Shown: positions 9,349-19,501, counted from the stretch's first letter. The stretch is DNA of 64,000 nt from an uncultured Lachnospiraceae bacterium (GCA_910578555.1 CAJTPS010000001.1:186001-250000); one strand, 5' to 3'. Notes: generated by a model from the sequence alone, not told the origin. Made by a program: numbers and translations.

Positions 9349-10431
9349 CTATGTCTGTGAGGGTATCAGGCGGGCTGGAACGATGACATGATGGTCTTTT
9401 CTTCCGCTTTGAATGGAATCGATCAATTCCAGAACACAGTTATGAGCAATCTGTTCAATGTCCTGCGATATGTAAGATATTCTGTGATCGTCAGGATAAT
9501 CAAACGCAGTGATGTGGTAGTGGTCCCAGAGCTGATGAATCGTCATCAGGCGGGCTGCATATTTGGTGATTTCCCGGTTAACACAAAAAAGACCGTCAAT
9601 ATAAGGATGATTTTTCAAATATTGCAGAATAAGGGATTCTTTTTCGGCCGGATCGGTTACGCTAAGAGGAATCAGGCAAAGATTTTCGGGTAATGCCGCC
9701 ATGTCCTTTTCGTAAAGGCCGTCCCGATATCCGTTCAGGCGGTCTGAAGTAACCGTGTTGTGGCTGTCAGGAGAAAGAAAGGCTACGTGCCGGCAGCCTT
9801 GATCCAAAAGGTGCAGGACGGCCTGCTTTGAAATGTTATAGTTGTCGGTATAAATGCAGCTGGAACGAATGCCGCGTAGATAGCGGTCTACCAGTACAAA
9901 CGGAAAATCACTTAAGTTTAATTTCAGGATTTCCTCATTGTACATTTCGTGTTCGGTAGGGAAGATGATCAAACCACTCACGCCGCTATCGCGGAATTTT
10001 TGTATGGAGGCAGATTCCAGAGACTGGTCTTCCCGGGTGATGCTGATGGCGAGAATGTATTCGGTAGGTGCAAGCTCCATCTCAATGGCGTTCAAAAGTT
10101 GCTGGTCAATCGTTGTTTTCATCGAAGGAACGACCAGACCGATAGTTTTGGCCTTCATGACAATGCGCTGCTGCAAGGTACGGGTGAAGTCGGGGATGTG
10201 AAGCAGGGCATCGGCGGAATTGACAAAAGAACCTTTTCCTTTGATCCGGATGATATACCCCTTTTCAGCGAGCTCTGTCAATGCATTTTTGGAGGTGATG
10301 GAACTGACGCGGTAACTGCTTGATAATTCGTGCTCTGAAGGAACTCTGTCGCCGGGGCGCAGTTCCCCATCCAGAATCTGCTCTAACAGATCTATTATGA
10401 TCTGCCTGTAAAGCGGAAGACTGTTTTTCAT
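9349..10431 (-). CDS. GntR-family regulator with LacI-type sugar-sensing domain
   Basis: A 360-residue transcription factor. Residues 1-70 form a GntR winged helix (LYRQIIIDLLEQILDGELRP, DRVPSEHELSSSYRVS, then a wing KGKGSFV). Residues ~95-355 form a periplasmic-binding-protein-like domain as in LacI and AraR (IGLVVPSM, GLIIFPTE, FVLVDRYLRG, HVAFLSPDSHNT, SDRLNGYRDGL, ITAFDYPDD). This architecture, like AraR of Bacillus, senses a sugar and represses the adjacent catabolic operon. Ribosome site AGGAG precedes the start. It diverges from the sugar importer and glycosidase genes, which are its likely targets; a 16-bp palindrome at 10665-10680 is a candidate operator. Confidence 0.9.
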   Translation of the reverse strand: MKNSLPLYRQIIIDLLEQILDGELRPGDRVPSEHELSSSYRVSSITSKNALTELAEKGYIIRIKGKGSFVNSADALLHIPDFTRTLQQRIVMKAKTIGLVVPSMKTTIDQQLLNAIEMELAPTEYILAISITREDQSLESASIQKFRDSGVSGLIIFPTEHEMYNEEILKLNLSDFPFVLVDRYLRGIRSSCIYTDNYNISKQAVLHLLDQGCRHVAFLSPDSHNTVTSDRLNGYRDGLYEKDMAALPENLCLIPLSVTDPAEKESLILQYLKNHPYIDGLFCVNREITKYAARLMTIHQLWDHYHITAFDYPDDHRISYISQDIEQIAHNCVLELIDSIQSGRKDHHVIVPARLIPSQT

Positions 10432-10664
10432 AAGATATCTCCTAACTTAATATACTAACTTTATTGAAAATAAATCAAAGACTTTATAAGTATTATAGCA
10501 ACAATAATAGAAATATACAAATAGTTTATCATAAATAGAACTTCGCCTAACTAAAAGGTTTCTATGCGGAAAATGTAAAAATCGGAGGAGCTTCTATGCT
10601 ATAAAAAGCGGTTTTGCAGATGAAAATAAAAGTGTAATAAAACAGAAATATATAATAAATATAG

Positions 10665-10680
10665 TATATCAATTGATATA
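10665..10680. promoter_or_regulatory. Candidate operator palindrome upstream of the sugar operon
   Basis: TATATCAATTGATATA is a perfect 16-bp palindrome 53 bp before the chosen permease start. A TATAAT (10651-10656) lies just upstream. Assignment to the divergent GntR/LacI-type regulator is inference, and the region is very AT-rich. Confidence 0.35.
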
Positions 10681-10732
10681 ACGATATTGTAAAATGACAT
10701 CATACAGAAGACAGAAAGGGAAAGGTGATTGT

Positions 10733-11620
10733 GTGAGAAAGCTGAATCGGGAAAAAAAGAGAGCTGCAATATGTTTTATCGGTCCGGCAGTACTGTTTCT
10801 ATTTATTTTTTCAATCATACCCATGCTATATTCTTTTGGACTCAGCCTCTTCAGGTACAATACGGCAATGGCATCAAGCAGTATAAAGTTCGTGGGACTT
10901 AAGAATTATATTAAGGTGCTGACGAGTGCGGATTTTTGGGATTCGACGTTTTGGACATTCGGATTTGCCGTCAGTGCGGTCATATTGAATCTGCTGCTGG
11001 GACTGATTCTGGCGGTGACGTTGAATACAAGGCTTCTGCCCCGGATGTCAAAACTGTTAAAGATTATTTTTACAATGCCCATGATGATAGCGCCTATTGT
11101 GACAGCTACCATATGGAAGCTGATGTTTTCGCCGATCTACGGGCTGCTCAACGGAATTCTGGTGAGTCTGGGACTGAACCGTGTCAGCTGGTTTTCCGAG
11201 GTAATACCGGCCAGAATAGCGATTATCATCGTAGAGGTTTGGGCAACGACGCCTCTTTGTACGCTGATTCTGATGGCGGCATTGAAAACTGTGCCGGAGG
11301 AACTGCTTGAAGCGGCGCGGATGGACGGGGCTTCCTGGTGGCAGCAGTTTTGTCGGATTATGCTTCCCTTTATCAAGAAGTTCATCTTGCTGATTGTTAC
11401 GTTACGGTTTATGGATGCAATCCGTATGTTTGATATCGCCTATAATCTGACAAACGGCGGACCGGGCAATGCGACAGAGACGCTGGCGTCTACAATATAT
11501 AAGATGGCATTCCGCTATTACGAGGTAGGAGAGGGATCGGCAGGCGCTTACATTTTCTTCCTGATCATCATTTTGTGCTCTTTCCTGTTTCTCAAGCTGG
11601 CAGGCAGAGAAAAAGCCTAG
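10733..11620 (+). CDS. Sugar ABC transporter permease (MalF/UgpA type)
   Basis: Integral membrane subunit of a carbohydrate importer, 295 residues from GTG at 10733. The start is preceded at proper distance by GGGAAAGG; an ATG at 10694 is possible but lacks a ribosome site. Six membrane helices are apparent. The EAA loop contacting the ATPase reads EELLEAARMDGASWWQQFCRIMLP, and NGGPGNATETLASTIYK near the C terminus is typical of this family. It forms the heterodimer with the next gene product. It is the first gene of an operon continuing to 19496. Confidence 0.93.
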   Translation: MRKLNREKKRAAICFIGPAVLFLFIFSIIPMLYSFGLSLFRYNTAMASSSIKFVGLKNYIKVLTSADFWDSTFWTFGFAVSAVILNLLLGLILAVTLNTRLLPRMSKLLKIIFTMPMMIAPIVTATIWKLMFSPIYGLLNGILVSLGLNRVSWFSEVIPARIAIIIVEVWATTPLCTLILMAALKTVPEELLEAARMDGASWWQQFCRIMLPFIKKFILLIVTLRFMDAIRMFDIAYNLTNGGPGNATETLASTIYKMAFRYYEVGEGSAGAYIFFLIIILCSFLFLKLAGREKA

Positions 11621-11637
11621 AGATTGGAGGTGAGTAT

Positions 11638-12474
11638 ATGAGAAGAAAACGGATTTTACAGTCAATAGGGTTGGGTATTGTGTTTCTGGTCTTAGGGGTT
11701 CTGTTCATTTTTCCACTGTACTGGACAGTGATCACATCCTTTAAGACTTCCGCCCAGGTGTTTGTGGAAAAGCCTGTTTTAATACTGGATACGTTTTATC
11801 TGGACAATTATATCGAGATTTTTCAAAAGTCCCATGTTATGACCTTCTTCGGGAACAGCCTTCTGGTGGCAGGAGGAACAACGCTGCTATCGTTGATTCT
11901 GGCTTCCATGGCGGGATTCGGGCTTTGCCGGTACGGGTTTAAGGGTAAGAAAGCGTTGCAGAATTCCATTCTGATTATCCGGATGATTCCGGCGCTTGTG
12001 TACACAATACCATACTACATTATTTATAATAAGCTGCACCTTCTGGATACACTTTCGGGACTGACGCTGTCTTATATCTCCTTTGCGCTTCCGATGGCGA
12101 TCTGGCTTTCGATCAGCTTCTTTCTGGATATTCCGTCGGAGATTTATGAATCCGCAGAGATAGACGGCTGTTCTGAGTTTAAAATGTATACGCGGATTGC
12201 ACTCCCCCTCGTAAAGGCCGGGCTGGCTGTTATTGCGATTCTGGTGTTTGTAGGAGCATGGAATGAATTTGGTCTGGCGCTGGTGCTGCAGTCCTCGGAC
12301 GCAAAGAAAACGCTGCCGATCGGTATTGCCAGTATGGTACAGACACATAAGGATACACCTTCCGGCTCTTTGGCGGCGGCAGGGGTACTGGCGATGATAC
12401 CGGCGGTTATTCTGTCTATGGCAACACAGAAATATATCGTTAAGGGAACTATGGCGGGCGCGGTAAAAGGCTGA
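11638..12474 (+). CDS. Sugar ABC transporter permease (MalG/UgpE type)
   Basis: Second membrane subunit, 278 residues from ATG 11638 (ribosome site TTGGAGGTGAG). Membrane helix 1 is followed by a periplasmic loop, then helices with FIFPLYWTVITSFK near the start and the EAA loop EIYESAEIDGCSEFKMYTRIALPLVK. The C terminus (MVQTHKDTPSGSLAAAGVLAMIP...YIVKGTMAGAVKG) is standard for MalG-like permeases of the CUT1 class, which import oligosaccharides. It starts 18 bp after the preceding permease. Confidence 0.93.
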   Translation: MRRKRILQSIGLGIVFLVLGVLFIFPLYWTVITSFKTSAQVFVEKPVLILDTFYLDNYIEIFQKSHVMTFFGNSLLVAGGTTLLSLILASMAGFGLCRYGFKGKKALQNSILIIRMIPALVYTIPYYIIYNKLHLLDTLSGLTLSYISFALPMAIWLSISFFLDIPSEIYESAEIDGCSEFKMYTRIALPLVKAGLAVIAILVFVGAWNEFGLALVLQSSDAKKTLPIGIASMVQTHKDTPSGSLAAAGVLAMIPAVILSMATQKYIVKGTMAGAVKG

Positions 12475-12502
12475 GCCCGTATTAAAAAAAGGAGGACAAC
12501 AT

Positions 12503-13957
12503 ATGAAAAAGAGAAAGCAGATGAAAAAGTTTTTAGCGGCGGCACTTTGCGGAATTATGCTGACAGGCAGCCTTTCGGGATGTGGTGTAGCCGTGTCGGA
12601 AGAGGTAAAAGGAGGCGGCGCAGAAACCGAAAATGTGCAGACTGACAATACGGGCGGCGAGGAAAAGCAGAGTGAAGCAATCGTGAAATACGGCACCGAG
12701 CTGACGAATCTGGATCTGGACGGCACTCTGCATGGTCAGTATGAAGGACAGACGCTGACGGTTCCGGTCATGAGCGGTGATTTTGAAAAAGCTGTCAGTG
12801 CGGTGGCGCCCGTGTTTGAACAACTGTCAGGTGCAAAGGTAGTCATAGAATCTATTCCGGGCGAGCAGTATACGGATAAAGTACAGCTGGATTTAAACAA
12901 CACACACAAATATGATGTGGTATTGTCGCCGATTGCAATTCTGCACAGCTTTGCCATTGCGGGTAAGGTAGAGCCTCTGGAGGAGATCATCAATACTTAT
13001 GCGGGTGAGTCTTATGATCTGGATGATTTCCTGCCGGGACTGTTCAATACTTATGGCTATTATGACGGTAAGCTGGTGGCAATTCCCTATAAACCGGATG
13101 TTATGCTGCTGTTCTACCGCAAGGACCTGTTTGAGGATGAGACGGTGAAGGCTGCTTATCAGGAAAAATACGGCACAGAATTGAAGGTGCCTGAAACCAA
13201 TGAAGAGATGGTGCAGGTTGCGGAATTTTTCACCAGGAGTCAGAATCCGGATTCTCCGGTAGATTATGGTTATTGTGCGATGATGTTAAAGGGAAGCACG
13301 AGACTCCTGTTCTTTAACCGGGGCGGTGATGATATTGATGAGAATCTGAATCCTAATATGAACAATGCAGAGGGAGTCGAAGCGATGAATCTGATTCTGG
13401 AGCTCCAGGAAAGCGCACCGAAAGAGTGGGTTCAGATGGGATGGGATGAGGCAAATCAGTTCTTCGCCAATGGCAACGCCGCTATGATGGAGCAGTGGCC
13501 CGGCTTGTGGCTGACCTGCCAGGCGGACGGTTCTGCGGTAAAGGATAAGGTGGGTGTAGCGGTTGCACCCGGCAAGACGCCTACACTTGGCGGCTGGGGA
13601 GCAAGTATTGCTTCTGAGAGCCAGAACAAAGAACTGGCATGGAAATTCATCGAATTTATGACCTCCCGGGACGGTGAGCTGCTGAAAATTGAAAATACGA
13701 TGGACCCTTGCCGCGCCTCAACTTATGAGATCCCCGAAGTGCAGGCATCGAGCGAACTGTATGAGGCGTTGATGGAATCCTTCAACTATGCAAAGACCTT
13801 GGCGGATGTGGACGTGCCCTATATTTCCTCCAAGCTGTGCGACGTGATGGAGACCTACATTCAACAGGCAATGGATGGTTCTATAACCCCGGAAGATGTG
13901 GTGGCGGGCATGGAAGAGGAATTTACAGCGGAAATCGGAAATCTGGAATTAGAATAA
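12503..13957 (+). CDS. Sugar ABC transporter substrate-binding lipoprotein
   Basis: A 484-residue extracellular solute-binding protein (family 1). The N terminus is a lipoprotein signal with a basic start, hydrophobic core and lipobox LSGC at about residue 27. A short low-complexity linker (GGAETENVQTDNTGGEEKQ) follows. The body has the two-lobe signatures of oligosaccharide binders (GQTLTVPVMSGDF, YDVVLSPIAILHSFA, LVAIPYKPDVMLLFYRKDLF, FANGNAAMMEQWPGLW, LAWKFIEFMTSRDG). It delivers substrate to the two permeases upstream. No ATPase gene is in the operon, so a shared MsmX-like ATPase encoded elsewhere is the likely energiser. Confidence 0.94.
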   Translation: MKKRKQMKKFLAAALCGIMLTGSLSGCGVAVSEEVKGGGAETENVQTDNTGGEEKQSEAIVKYGTELTNLDLDGTLHGQYEGQTLTVPVMSGDFEKAVSAVAPVFEQLSGAKVVIESIPGEQYTDKVQLDLNNTHKYDVVLSPIAILHSFAIAGKVEPLEEIINTYAGESYDLDDFLPGLFNTYGYYDGKLVAIPYKPDVMLLFYRKDLFEDETVKAAYQEKYGTELKVPETNEEMVQVAEFFTRSQNPDSPVDYGYCAMMLKGSTRLLFFNRGGDDIDENLNPNMNNAEGVEAMNLILELQESAPKEWVQMGWDEANQFFANGNAAMMEQWPGLWLTCQADGSAVKDKVGVAVAPGKTPTLGGWGASIASESQNKELAWKFIEFMTSRDGELLKIENTMDPCRASTYEIPEVQASSELYEALMESFNYAKTLADVDVPYISSKLCDVMETYIQQAMDGSITPEDVVAGMEEEFTAEIGNLELE

Positions 13958-13990
13958 CGAAGCGTTAGAATGTAAAAAGGAGACTGTGGG

Positions 13991-16900
13991 ATGCGTCAGT
14001 ACGGAAAAGAAGACTGGATGTTTTTAAACTGTAACAGCCCGGCGGATCTGTGTGCACAATACGGAGCGGATCATAGTGTATTGTTAAAAGAGCATGACCG
14101 CTGCCGGAACGGGCATATGCTGGTATCCGATTTCCGTGTGGACGGCAGAGAAGCCCGGTTCACCACAAGGCTTTCGGTTATGGAGGACGGAGCGGGCGTC
14201 GGATTCTATTACGGCGACGGCGGTTACAATGCATATATAATGGCAGCACTCTGGTCAAATCGGATCAGTCTGCGCATCCCGAACGGTGTCCCGCTGGGAG
14301 ACACCTTCCGGTATGACGGAGCAGGAAGATATTATGAACTCGGAGAGGCAAGTGTTCCCTTTACACTGCCTCTTTGGGTTACCGTGGAATTACATGAGAA
14401 CAGAATGTGCGTACTGATCGACCGGAAAGAGGTTCTGTCCTGTGACCTTCCGAAGCTGAAATGGCGCAAAGGAAATGCCCGTATTCTACTGCAGGCACTG
14501 TCTGTGACGGACGCAGCGCCTACGACGGCGGCGGTGTTCCGGGAATACGAGGCTTCCGGGATACAAAGGGGCAGCGACTGCATAGGGCGTTGTGTCCGGG
14601 ACAAGACAGGAGTCCCGGCGGGGCATGTGAGCCTGCACCTTGCCGGTGAAAGGAACCGGTGGACTGAGACGGATGATCAGGGTAATTTCGTGTTTGCGGA
14701 TCTGCCGGATGGAGAATATCGCTGTGTGGCGGCGGGTGAAGAAGGATTTTCTTCTTTTTTGATGCGGCACCGTGATGTGAGACGCGAAGATTCAGACAGA
14801 CTGCGGCAGGCGGAAGAGACCGGGTACCAGAATCCGAAAGAGCGCATATACCGGATACCGGAACCGGAACCCGGGCGGGCACATATACCGGAGGGAGAAC
14901 TGACCGCTTCCCGGGACAGAATCTGCCTGGATGGTATATGGCAGTTTGAATGGGATTCGGAGGACCGGGGCGAGGAAGAAGGCTGGTTTGGCAGGACCAT
15001 GTGGCGGCGCAGGATACAGGTGCCCTTTTCCTGGCAGTCGCTGGCGGCATTCGGAGAAGCATTTCTGGCGGATGCTTATGATCTGCGGCAAAATAATGCA
15101 TGGACCACGAATCCGGCGGAGCTTGGTAATACCGGCTGGTATCAGAAAACAGTCTGTCCCTTCAGGGACGGACAATGGGATCTGGTGATAGGCGCGGTGA
15201 ACGGTTATGGTAAAGTCTGGCTGGATTATGAATCGGTGGGAAGCTTCGAAAGCTCCTACGGTCCTGTAAGACTGTCCTTGGGTGCGATGCAGGCGGATCG
15301 GGAATACAGGATTACCGTTCGGGTTACCTATCCTTTTGACAAGGCGGACATCTGTAAAGGAAAACAGGGCTTCTGGTTTACCGACGCGCCGGGGATCTGG
15401 CAGGACGTCTGGCTGGAAGAGCAAAGAGAGTTGCGGATCACGGATATCTTGCTTTCCTATGAATTTCTGACAGAGGATTTAAGCAGATTATTTTTAAAAG
15501 GACAGGTGACAATAGAGAAAAGAGATTTACGAACGCCTGCCGATCAGCAGGATAGAGTGCAGGAAAAGGACGGGGATCGGAAACGGCTTACGGTGGAAAT
15601 ATCTCTGGACGGCAGAATCATTGCGGCCGATTTGCCGGTGGATGAGCAATCATCGGAAAGGGAAGAGGCGGTGTTTGGTACGGAACTTGATCGGGTACGT
15701 TTGTGGAGTCCGAAAGATCCATACTGCTATGCGCTTAAGGTGCACATAAAGCAGGACGGGCGCGTGATAGAGGAGGGTGTCCGGAAAGCAGGTTTCCGCC
15801 TGATCGAGACGGTGGGAAACCGGATGTTTTTGAACAAAGAGCCTTTCTATATGAGAGGCGTACTGGATCAGGGGTACAATCCGTGGGGGTTGTATACTTA
15901 TCCCCGGATTAGAGGAACGGAACCGGGCAGCATGGAATTTGATATCCGAAAGGCTGCGGAGTATGGCTATAATCTGATCCGTATGCACATTAAGGACAAT
16001 GAACCGGACTGGTACCGGATCTGTGACGAGACGGGGATGCTTGTCTGGGATGAAATGCCGGTCAGCTTCTATGCAACGTTCCGGGATGAAAAATGGCGCA
16101 AAAATTATGAAGACCAGTTCAGGCGCATGATTCGTAAACACAATTATCATCCCGGTGTTATCATGTTTTCCGCATTCAATGAATCGTGGGGATTATCCGG
16201 AGATCATGAGAGAAGTCCATGGGATGAGCCGGAAGGGCAGGCGTGGCAGATGGACATGGCGCAGCGGTACCGGACAGAAATGCCGCAGGTGCTGCTGGTG
16301 GACAATTCCGGCTATGCGAAGACGGGACTGACACAGATTCTGGATTATCACATGTATCCGGGAAGCTACAGCGAGGCGAGGAGATTTTTTGGACGTCTCA
16401 CAAAGCAGAATTATCCGGGCAGTGTATTCAACTGCTATTCGGAACAAAATAAGACGTTGATGCAGGAGGAGTCGGTCTGTGACCTGCTGCAGGGAACCTG
16501 CCGGATGAACTTACGGGAAACCGATTTTACGGGAAGGGAATGCCAGAGCGGACAGCCGGTCATCATCAGCGAATTTCTGCATATCAATCAGATCGAGCAA
16601 ATGGTCCGTCTATATCCGGAGATCGCCGGATTTGTCCGGATGAATCTGAGTTCTCAGGAGAATGAAGATACCAGCCCGCTGACCAATACCAGAATGGAGA
16701 GGGATTTCGGTTATGTGCACAGCGATTTTTCTCCCGCCGGGTATGGCTGCGTGAACAGTGAGAATCTGGTGCTGGCGGACTATCCGCCCCTGACAAGGCA
16801 AAGAGCCGGCAATACGATCGAAATTCCTGTATATGTTTCCCTTTGGGACACCACGCTTTCCGGGGAACCGCTTAAGCTTAGGATCATCGGAAAGGGAATC

Positions 16901-17755
16901 GGCTATGACGGGCAGGATGATATTTTGTTCTACAGCCAGGAAATGGAAATTGCAGGAAAATGCTATCAGCCTTATGAGGCGGCGAAGGTGTGTCTGGAGA
17001 TGCCTTTTGGCATGAAAGGGGCTTATTGGTTTTGCGAATTATGGAGGGGAGAACAACTGCTGTGCGACAGCAGCATCCAGACGGAGATTCTGGAAGACAG
17101 CGGGTGTGAAGAAGACTGCGTAAAAACCGGTGAGGAAACTGGGGGAAAGGCGCGTCATGCGACCTGCGAGGGGAACTGTAACGCGGTCTGCAATGCAGCC
17201 CGGCCAGTCAGAGTCCGGACCACCGGTATTGCCGGACATTATGAGGAAACAGAGCCGGCAAGACATTTATTCTGGATGGCGGGCGAGGGCGAGCTGGTTT
17301 ATCACTTGCCGGTAAAGATGAGGAAGGAAGAGGAACAAGCTTATGTCCTGCGGCTGGAGGCATCGGCCTGCGAGTGCATTGCCGGTACCAGATTAAGCGA
17401 CGCGCAGGTCTGTGCAGGCACGATTCATGTGAGTATAGGTGAAAAGAGCAGGATTTATACGCTGCCGGATGCCCCGTGGGACAGGCGTGCTTTGTTTTCC
17501 AACAGCGCCTGTGGTTCAGGAGAAGAAGCTTTGTATCAGAGTATGGGAACTTATGGGTATGGTTATCGACTGGATATTCCGGTGGAGCAGGCGGACCTGC
17601 GGCTTGCGGGAGAAAGAGGTTATCTGGCGCTGCGGATCAAGGCGGAGGATGCTGGCGTGGTCGTGTACGGCGAGCGTATGGGCAGATATGGAGCGGACCC
17701 GAGGCTGATTGCGATAGAGAAAGCGGTGGAAGGAGAGGGAAGAAGCAATGAATGA
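13991..17755 (+). CDS. Large glycoside hydrolase family 2 enzyme with N-terminal accessory domains
   Basis: A 1254-residue cytoplasmic protein (no signal peptide). Residues ~1-190 look like a laminin-G/concanavalin-type beta-sandwich (FTTRLSVMEDGAGVGFYYG...WVTVELHENRMCVLID). Residues ~195-262 match a carboxypeptidase regulatory-like fold (CVRDKTGVPAGHVSLHLAGERN...DDQGNFVFADLPDGEYRC). The GH2 core follows: sugar-binding domain (CLDGIWQFEWD), Ig-like domain, then the TIM barrel. The acid/base glutamate is E731 in AFNESWG and the likely nucleophile is E861 in IISEFLH. GH2 covers beta-galactosidases, glucuronidases and mannosidases; specificity cannot be read here. The extra N-terminal ~300 residues are unusual for GH2. 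The next gene overlaps by 8 bases. Confidence 0.88.
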   Translation: MRQYGKEDWMFLNCNSPADLCAQYGADHSVLLKEHDRCRNGHMLVSDFRVDGREARFTTRLSVMEDGAGVGFYYGDGGYNAYIMAALWSNRISLRIPNGVPLGDTFRYDGAGRYYELGEASVPFTLPLWVTVELHENRMCVLIDRKEVLSCDLPKLKWRKGNARILLQALSVTDAAPTTAAVFREYEASGIQRGSDCIGRCVRDKTGVPAGHVSLHLAGERNRWTETDDQGNFVFADLPDGEYRCVAAGEEGFSSFLMRHRDVRREDSDRLRQAEETGYQNPKERIYRIPEPEPGRAHIPEGELTASRDRICLDGIWQFEWDSEDRGEEEGWFGRTMWRRRIQVPFSWQSLAAFGEAFLADAYDLRQNNAWTTNPAELGNTGWYQKTVCPFRDGQWDLVIGAVNGYGKVWLDYESVGSFESSYGPVRLSLGAMQADREYRITVRVTYPFDKADICKGKQGFWFTDAPGIWQDVWLEEQRELRITDILLSYEFLTEDLSRLFLKGQVTIEKRDLRTPADQQDRVQEKDGDRKRLTVEISLDGRIIAADLPVDEQSSEREEAVFGTELDRVRLWSPKDPYCYALKVHIKQDGRVIEEGVRKAGFRLIETVGNRMFLNKEPFYMRGVLDQGYNPWGLYTYPRIRGTEPGSMEFDIRKAAEYGYNLIRMHIKDNEPDWYRICDETGMLVWDEMPVSFYATFRDEKWRKNYEDQFRRMIRKHNYHPGVIMFSAFNESWGLSGDHERSPWDEPEGQAWQMDMAQRYRTEMPQVLLVDNSGYAKTGLTQILDYHMYPGSYSEARRFFGRLTKQNYPGSVFNCYSEQNKTLMQEESVCDLLQGTCRMNLRETDFTGRECQSGQPVIISEFLHINQIEQMVRLYPEIAGFVRMNLSSQENEDTSPLTNTRMERDFGYVHSDFSPAGYGCVNSENLVLADYPPLTRQRAGNTIEIPVYVSLWDTTLSGEPLKLRIIGKGIGYDGQDDILFYSQEMEIAGKCYQPYEAAKVCLEMPFGMKGAYWFCELWRGEQLLCDSSIQTEILEDSGCEEDCVKTGEETGGKARHATCEGNCNAVCNAARPVRVRTTGIAGHYEETEPARHLFWMAGEGELVYHLPVKMRKEEEQAYVLRLEASACECIAGTRLSDAQVCAGTIHVSIGEKSRIYTLPDAPWDRRALFSNSACGSGEEALYQSMGTYGYGYRLDIPVEQADLRLAGERGYLALRIKAEDAGVVVYGERMGRYGADPRLIAIEKAVEGEGRSNE

Positions 17756-19496
17756 AAAAAGGGAGAACAGTCCCCGTCCCGACTGGTATCGGGAGGAATG
17801 GATCGATCTGAACGGAAGCTGGCAGTTTGCGTTTGACGATGACGGAAAAGGCATGGAGGAGGGATGGTATCGGGAGCACGCTTATGCTATGACCATTCAG
17901 GTTCCTTTTTGCTTCCAGAGTAAGGCCAGCGGAATAGATTTGCCCAAAGAGGCGCATACCTGTCTTTGGTATGAGCGGCGGGCGCCCTTAGAAGAGAGGA
18001 TGAGAGGCAAACGGATCTGGCTGCACTTCGGAGCGGTGGACTACAGCTGTATCGTCTGGGTTAACGGGAAGTATGTCGGGGCTCATCAGGGGGGATTCAC
18101 CTCTCATTCCTATGAGATTACACCCTACATAGATTGGGATCAGCAGGATATCCGAATCACGGTGACATGTCAGGATCCATATCATATTACGCAGATAAGG
18201 GGAAAGCAGCATTGGGATCTGGAGACAGACCGCTGCTGGTACACGGCGACCAGCGGGATCTGGCAGAATGTATGGCTGGAGATGACACCGGGGCTTCGGA
18301 TCGAGCAGGCAAGGATCACGCCGGATATTGATGCGAAGACGGTGGAAATGAAACTGCGTTTTTCAGATCCCCCGGATCAGGGGAAGCTGGTGTGGAAGCT
18401 TTTCTTTCAGGGCAAAGAAAAGAAGCAGGGCATGATGGCACTGCAAAGCTGCAGGGAAAGAGCTTTATTCTCTGTAGAAAACGAAGACCCGATCGATAAT
18501 AAGATCCATCTGTGGGAACCCGGACAGCCCAATCTATATGAACTGGTACTGGAGGTATATCAAAACGATAAACTGCAGGACCGGGTCGAGACATATTTCG
18601 GCATGCGTAAGATCGAGAGAAAAGGGAGCCGCATTTATCTGAATCATTATCCGTTGTATCAGCGGCTCGTATTGGATCAGGGATACTGGCAGGAATCCCT
18701 GATGACGCCGCCGGACGCGCAGGCGCTTATGCGGGATCTGAAGCTGGTCCAGGATATGGGCTTTAACGGCGTGCGCAAACATCAGAAAATAGAGGACCCC
18801 CGGTTTCTATATTACGCGGACCGCATGGGTATGCTGGTGTGGGAGGAAATGCCCTCGTTTTATGCCTTCAGCGAGGACGGCATACAGAGTTTTACACAGG
18901 AATATACCGAGATGATAGAAAGGGATTACAACCATCCCTGTATCATCACATGGGTTCCTTTTAACGAAAGCTGGGGCATCCGGGATGTGCTGTGGGATAA
19001 AGCGCAGCAGGCCTTTGCCAAAAGCATGTATTTTCTGACCAAGGCGCTGGACGCCGGACGGCTGGTAAGCACGAACGACGGCTGGGAGGCAGTGCAGACG
19101 GATATGATCGGCATTCATGATTATGAGGATGACCCGGCAAAACTGTACGCGGTCTATGCCTGCAAAGAAGAATTGATGGCGTATACGGCGGTGGGTAAAA
19201 TGATCTGCAGCGAGGATTTTGTGTATACGGATGAGCCTGTACTGCTATCGGAATTCGGGGGAATCGCCTTAGAGGACGGCAGACAGGAATCCTGGGGGTA
19301 TCATGAGAAGGCAAGGGACGCCGGTGTATTAAAAGAGAAAATAGAGGGTATTATGCAAGTGGTTCGTAAACTGACGTACTTAAGCGGTTACTGTTACACC
19401 CAGCTGACGGATGTGGAGCAGGAGACCAACGGGCTGCTGTATGCCGATAGAACACCGAAGCTTCCGCTGGAGCAGATCCGGGAGATTTTCGGGTGA
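17748..19496 (+). CDS. Glycoside hydrolase family 2 enzyme
   Basis: A 582-residue compact GH2 enzyme without a signal peptide: N-terminal sugar-binding domain (IDLNGSWQFAFDDDG, WLHFGAVDYSCIVWVNG), Ig-like domain, and TIM barrel with acid/base E407 (PFNESWGI) and nucleophile E502 (LLSEFGG). The start overlaps the previous stop by 8 bases, so the two GH2 genes are translationally coupled. Together with the importer this suggests uptake of an oligosaccharide whose beta-linked residues are removed inside the cell by two GH2 enzymes of different specificity. The exact sugar is unknown. Confidence 0.92.
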   Translation: MNEKRENSPRPDWYREEWIDLNGSWQFAFDDDGKGMEEGWYREHAYAMTIQVPFCFQSKASGIDLPKEAHTCLWYERRAPLEERMRGKRIWLHFGAVDYSCIVWVNGKYVGAHQGGFTSHSYEITPYIDWDQQDIRITVTCQDPYHITQIRGKQHWDLETDRCWYTATSGIWQNVWLEMTPGLRIEQARITPDIDAKTVEMKLRFSDPPDQGKLVWKLFFQGKEKKQGMMALQSCRERALFSVENEDPIDNKIHLWEPGQPNLYELVLEVYQNDKLQDRVETYFGMRKIERKGSRIYLNHYPLYQRLVLDQGYWQESLMTPPDAQALMRDLKLVQDMGFNGVRKHQKIEDPRFLYYADRMGMLVWEEMPSFYAFSEDGIQSFTQEYTEMIERDYNHPCIITWVPFNESWGIRDVLWDKAQQAFAKSMYFLTKALDAGRLVSTNDGWEAVQTDMIGIHDYEDDPAKLYAVYACKEELMAYTAVGKMICSEDFVYTDEPVLLSEFGGIALEDGRQESWGYHEKARDAGVLKEKIEGIMQVVRKLTYLSGYCYTQLTDVEQETNGLLYADRTPKLPLEQIREIFG

Positions 19497-19501
19497 CAGA
19501 C

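Noticed and set aside
9938..10323. Plus-strand ORFs inside the GntR/LacI-type regulator
   Set aside because: Antisense to a well-defined regulator; no independent evidence.
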